From assembly GCA_002293375.1 (NCBI GenBank), contig DBDA01000034.1, forward strand, positions 1,768-19,193: DNA of 17,426 bases, read 5' to 3'. Origin of the DNA: Odoribacter sp. UBA944. GTDB taxonomy: Bacteria > Bacteroidota > Bacteroidia > Bacteroidales > Marinifilaceae. The notes beneath the pieces are model-generated. The model had not been told where the DNA came from. It did no database searches and saw only the letters and a list, made by a program, of their open reading frames with translations. Shown piece after piece: positions 16,328 to 17,426 of the stretch (positions are counted from its first letter, which is position 1; every line of letters begins with the position of its first letter). The position numbers and the translations under genes were made by a program.

Positions 16328-16757
16328 ACATTTGCATAAAAGAACGATCGAATAATGGAAATAAAATAAAATACAAAGATTGTGACATTACACATCTATA
16401 ATCCGTCTGCTTACCTATATAAGCACCTCTATATTGTTCACATAAAACACTAAAGTCCATGCATATAATCTATTTTATCAAAAGAAAAAGAATAAGATTC
16501 AAGTATAGAAAGCGATATTTAAAGTGTTTTTTTTCGGTCGTTGTGCTATATATTAATGTATATATATTATAATATCAGTTTATTATGCGATTCAATTAAA
16601 GATTTAATTTATATCTATCTGTTCTGAAAAAGTAAGATTATATATGTTTAATTGTGTGAATATCATAGAATTACATAGATCTCGGAGAGTTTGGAATACG
16701 AATATGATTGATTTTCAAAACTATCAGATGCAACATGTTCTTTCAAGAAGGAATATG
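16328..16757. other. AT-rich non-coding stretch
   Basis: No reading frame longer than a few dozen codons and no gene-like translation is visible here. The composition is clearly more AT-rich than the genes around it, with runs such as TATATATTATAATAT near 16560. Features seen are a half-site CATTACA (16386-16392) inside TGTGACATTACACA, another half-site TTACA (16671-16675), and a leftward promoter-like element at 16716-16747. The stretch could be a long leader, a small RNA region, or curved regulatory DNA. Confidence 0.5.
16716..16747 (-). promoter_or_regulatory. Candidate leftward promoter in the AT-rich gap
   Basis: On the minus strand CTTG (16747-16744) is followed after 20 bases by TAGTTTTG (16723-16716), which fits TTTG-20-TAnnTTTG with one mismatch. 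A transcript starting near 16712 would run about 445 bases to the aminopeptidase start, as an alternative long leader or a separate small RNA. A chance match is quite possible in AT-rich DNA. Confidence 0.3.
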
Positions 16758-16769
16758 TTACACTTGTAA
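16758..16769. promoter_or_regulatory. TTACnnnnGTAA palindrome, distal site of the XRE gene
   Basis: TTACACTTGTAA. It lies 23 bases (start to start) before the next copy, about two helical turns, so two dimers could bind the same DNA face. Confidence 0.55.
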
Positions 16770-16780
16770 TTTGCAAGTAT

Positions 16781-16792
16781 TTACGATCGTAA
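16781..16792. promoter_or_regulatory. TTACnnnnGTAA palindrome abutting the XRE -33 box
   Basis: TTACGATCGTAA, perfectly self-complementary over 12 bases. It ends directly before the -33 box (16793-16796) of the XRE promoter. Confidence 0.6.
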
Positions 16793-16824
16793 CTTGTAGA
16801 ATTGCCATAATTAGGTTACATTTG
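16793..16824 (+). promoter_or_regulatory. Promoter of the XRE regulator gene
   Basis: CTTG (16793-16796), a 20-base spacer, and TACATTTG (16817-16824) fit the Bacteroides -33/-7 pattern with one mismatch in the -33 box. Transcription would start near 16828, leaving about 82 bases of leader before the ATG at 16910. The flanking and overlapping palindromes suggest control of this promoter by the regulator itself. Confidence 0.65.
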
Positions 16825-16827
16825 TAA
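16816..16827. promoter_or_regulatory. TTACnnnnGTAA palindrome overlapping the XRE -7 box
   Basis: TTACATTTGTAA covers the whole -7 box TACATTTG. A protein bound here would block RNA polymerase, so this is the best candidate for an autorepression operator. A half-site TTACA follows at 16832-16836. Confidence 0.6.
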
Positions 16828-16896
16828 TACCTTACAGCATTTGATTTTTTACCAGGAAAGAACGAAAAGACACACTCATCCTATTTAAGTGTATAA

Positions 16897-16904
16897 AGAA
16901 GGAG
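16897..16904 (+). promoter_or_regulatory. Strong Shine-Dalgarno sequence of the XRE gene
   Basis: AGAAGGAG ends 5 bases before the ATG at 16910. A clear Shine-Dalgarno sequence is unusual in this window, where other starts have AT-rich leaders. It decides the start: a GTG frame from 16889 would contain the site, and the ATG at 16906 is out of frame. Confidence 0.7.
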
Positions 16905-16909
16905 CATGT

Positions 16910-17329
16910 ATGAGCACGATCAAAGACCGTCTGAACGAGATTATGGAATACAAGGAGTTGACAGCGACAAAATTTGCCGGACTGATCAATGCCAATCCTT
17001 CTGCCATCTCCCATTTGCTGAAAGGGCGTAACCGGCCCGGCTTGGAAATGCTGGAACACATTGCCCGGGCGTTTCCGGATATCAGTATGGACTGGTTGAT
17101 TTCCGGAACAGGAAGTATAACGGGAAAAAACACGGATACTCCGGTAGTTGTGGAAGAACCGCTCTTTCGGGTGTACCCAATGACTGAACCGGAACCTGTT
17201 ATTTCGGAAAAAACAGCCGTTCTCCCTGAAAGGCCAACGGCTGCTCAAACGGCCCCTTTGGGAAAAACACCAAAGAGAGTGATTCTTTTTTATACGGACG
17301 GGAGTTTTGAGGAGTATCACAACAATTAG
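16910..17329 (+). CDS. XRE-family helix-turn-helix transcriptional regulator
   Basis: A 139-residue DNA-binding protein. The N-terminal HTH_XRE/Cro-CI domain (about 3-67) has helix 2 at TATKFAGLI, the recognition helix at NPSAISHLLKGRNRPG, and the closing ISMDWLISGTGSI typical of Bacteroidota members of this family. A Pro/Glu/Thr-rich linker (about 75-120) leads to a short C-terminal element RVILFYTDGSFEEYHNN, which looks like a beta hairpin. Similar tails occur on related regulators as I recall them, and may serve dimerisation or ligand sensing. The start is fixed by the AAGGAG site. Four TTACnnnnGTAA palindromes lie between it and the aminopeptidase gene, three around its own promoter, pointing to autoregulation. 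The target genes are not known from the sequence. Confidence 0.9.
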   Translation: MSTIKDRLNEIMEYKELTATKFAGLINANPSAISHLLKGRNRPGLEMLEHIARAFPDISMDWLISGTGSITGKNTDTPVVVEEPLFRVYPMTEPEPVISEKTAVLPERPTAAQTAPLGKTPKRVILFYTDGSFEEYHNN

Positions 17330-17338
17330 AAATGTCCC

Positions 17339-17381
17339 CAAACGCTTCTTGTAAATAAAAAAAGAGCCCGTTTGAATTTTT
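17339..17381 (+). terminator. Weak candidate terminator after the XRE gene
   Basis: CAAACG (17339-17344) pairs with CGTTTG (17369-17374) across a 24-base A-rich loop, and AATTTTT follows. The stem is short and the loop long, so the assignment is doubtful. Confidence 0.3.
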
Positions 17382-17426
17382 AGTCATTTGAGGTTCCATT
17401 TTATGTCGGGAACGAGGCGCATAGTG
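17382..17426. other. Right-edge DNA, nothing assigned
   Basis: An ATG at 17403 opens eight codons (MSGTRRIV) to the window end. It could be the start of a plus-strand gene, but no Shine-Dalgarno sequence or TAnnTTTG box supports it, and eight codons cannot be judged. Confidence 0.15.

Noticed and set aside
16379..16394. CRP-like site around TGTGACATTACACA
   Set aside because: The half-sites are two bases too close for the CRP palindrome, and no promoter lies at the right distance.
17403..17426. Start of a further plus-strand gene (MSGTRRIV)
   Set aside because: Eight codons at the window edge without a ribosome site or promoter cannot be supported.

Overview
The window looks like chromosomal DNA from an anaerobic or gut-type member of the Bacteroidales (phylum Bacteroidota). 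The evidence is the gene order purH-mreB-mreC-mreD-mrdA-rodA, the fused glutamate formimidoyltransferase/cyclodeaminase, the XRE protein type, and promoter-like sequences of the Bacteroides form (about TTTG, 19-21 bases, TAnnTTTG). Most starts lack a strong Shine-Dalgarno sequence. I cannot fix the genus by eye.

Left edge (1-521): the tail of a plus-strand Mrr-type PD-(D/E)XK/QxK restriction endonuclease enters from outside the window. It converges on the large minus-strand block, with a near-perfect hairpin between them that can end both transcripts.

Main block (522-13368, minus strand): nine genes with gaps of 30 bases or less, or overlapping. In transcription order they are purH (last two steps of IMP synthesis), mreB, mreC, mreD, mrdA (PBP2), rodA (the elongasome that builds lateral wall), hutI and ftcD (last two steps of histidine breakdown), and a PMCA-like Ca2+ P-type ATPase. 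A promoter-like element lies just upstream of purH. The block may be one long transcript. Purine synthesis uses one-carbon folate units and FtcD makes them, so its two ends may be linked metabolically, but that is inference.

Middle (13478-14484): a minus-strand lipoprotein with a Rieske-like C-terminal layout, in which the expected histidines appear replaced by cysteines, is divergent from a small plus-strand membrane-anchored protein of unknown function. Their promoter-like elements face each other and overlap.

Right part (14485-17426): a minus-strand M24 aminopeptidase P is followed by about 640 bases of AT-rich non-coding DNA and a plus-strand XRE-family regulator. This intergenic region holds four copies of the palindrome TTACnnnnGTAA. 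One overlaps the regulator's -7 box, one abuts its -33 box, one lies further upstream, and one sits just upstream of the aminopeptidase promoter. The simplest reading is an autoregulated repressor that may also control the aminopeptidase. This is the most interesting new signal in the window. I see no CRISPR array, tRNA, rRNA or intact mobile element.
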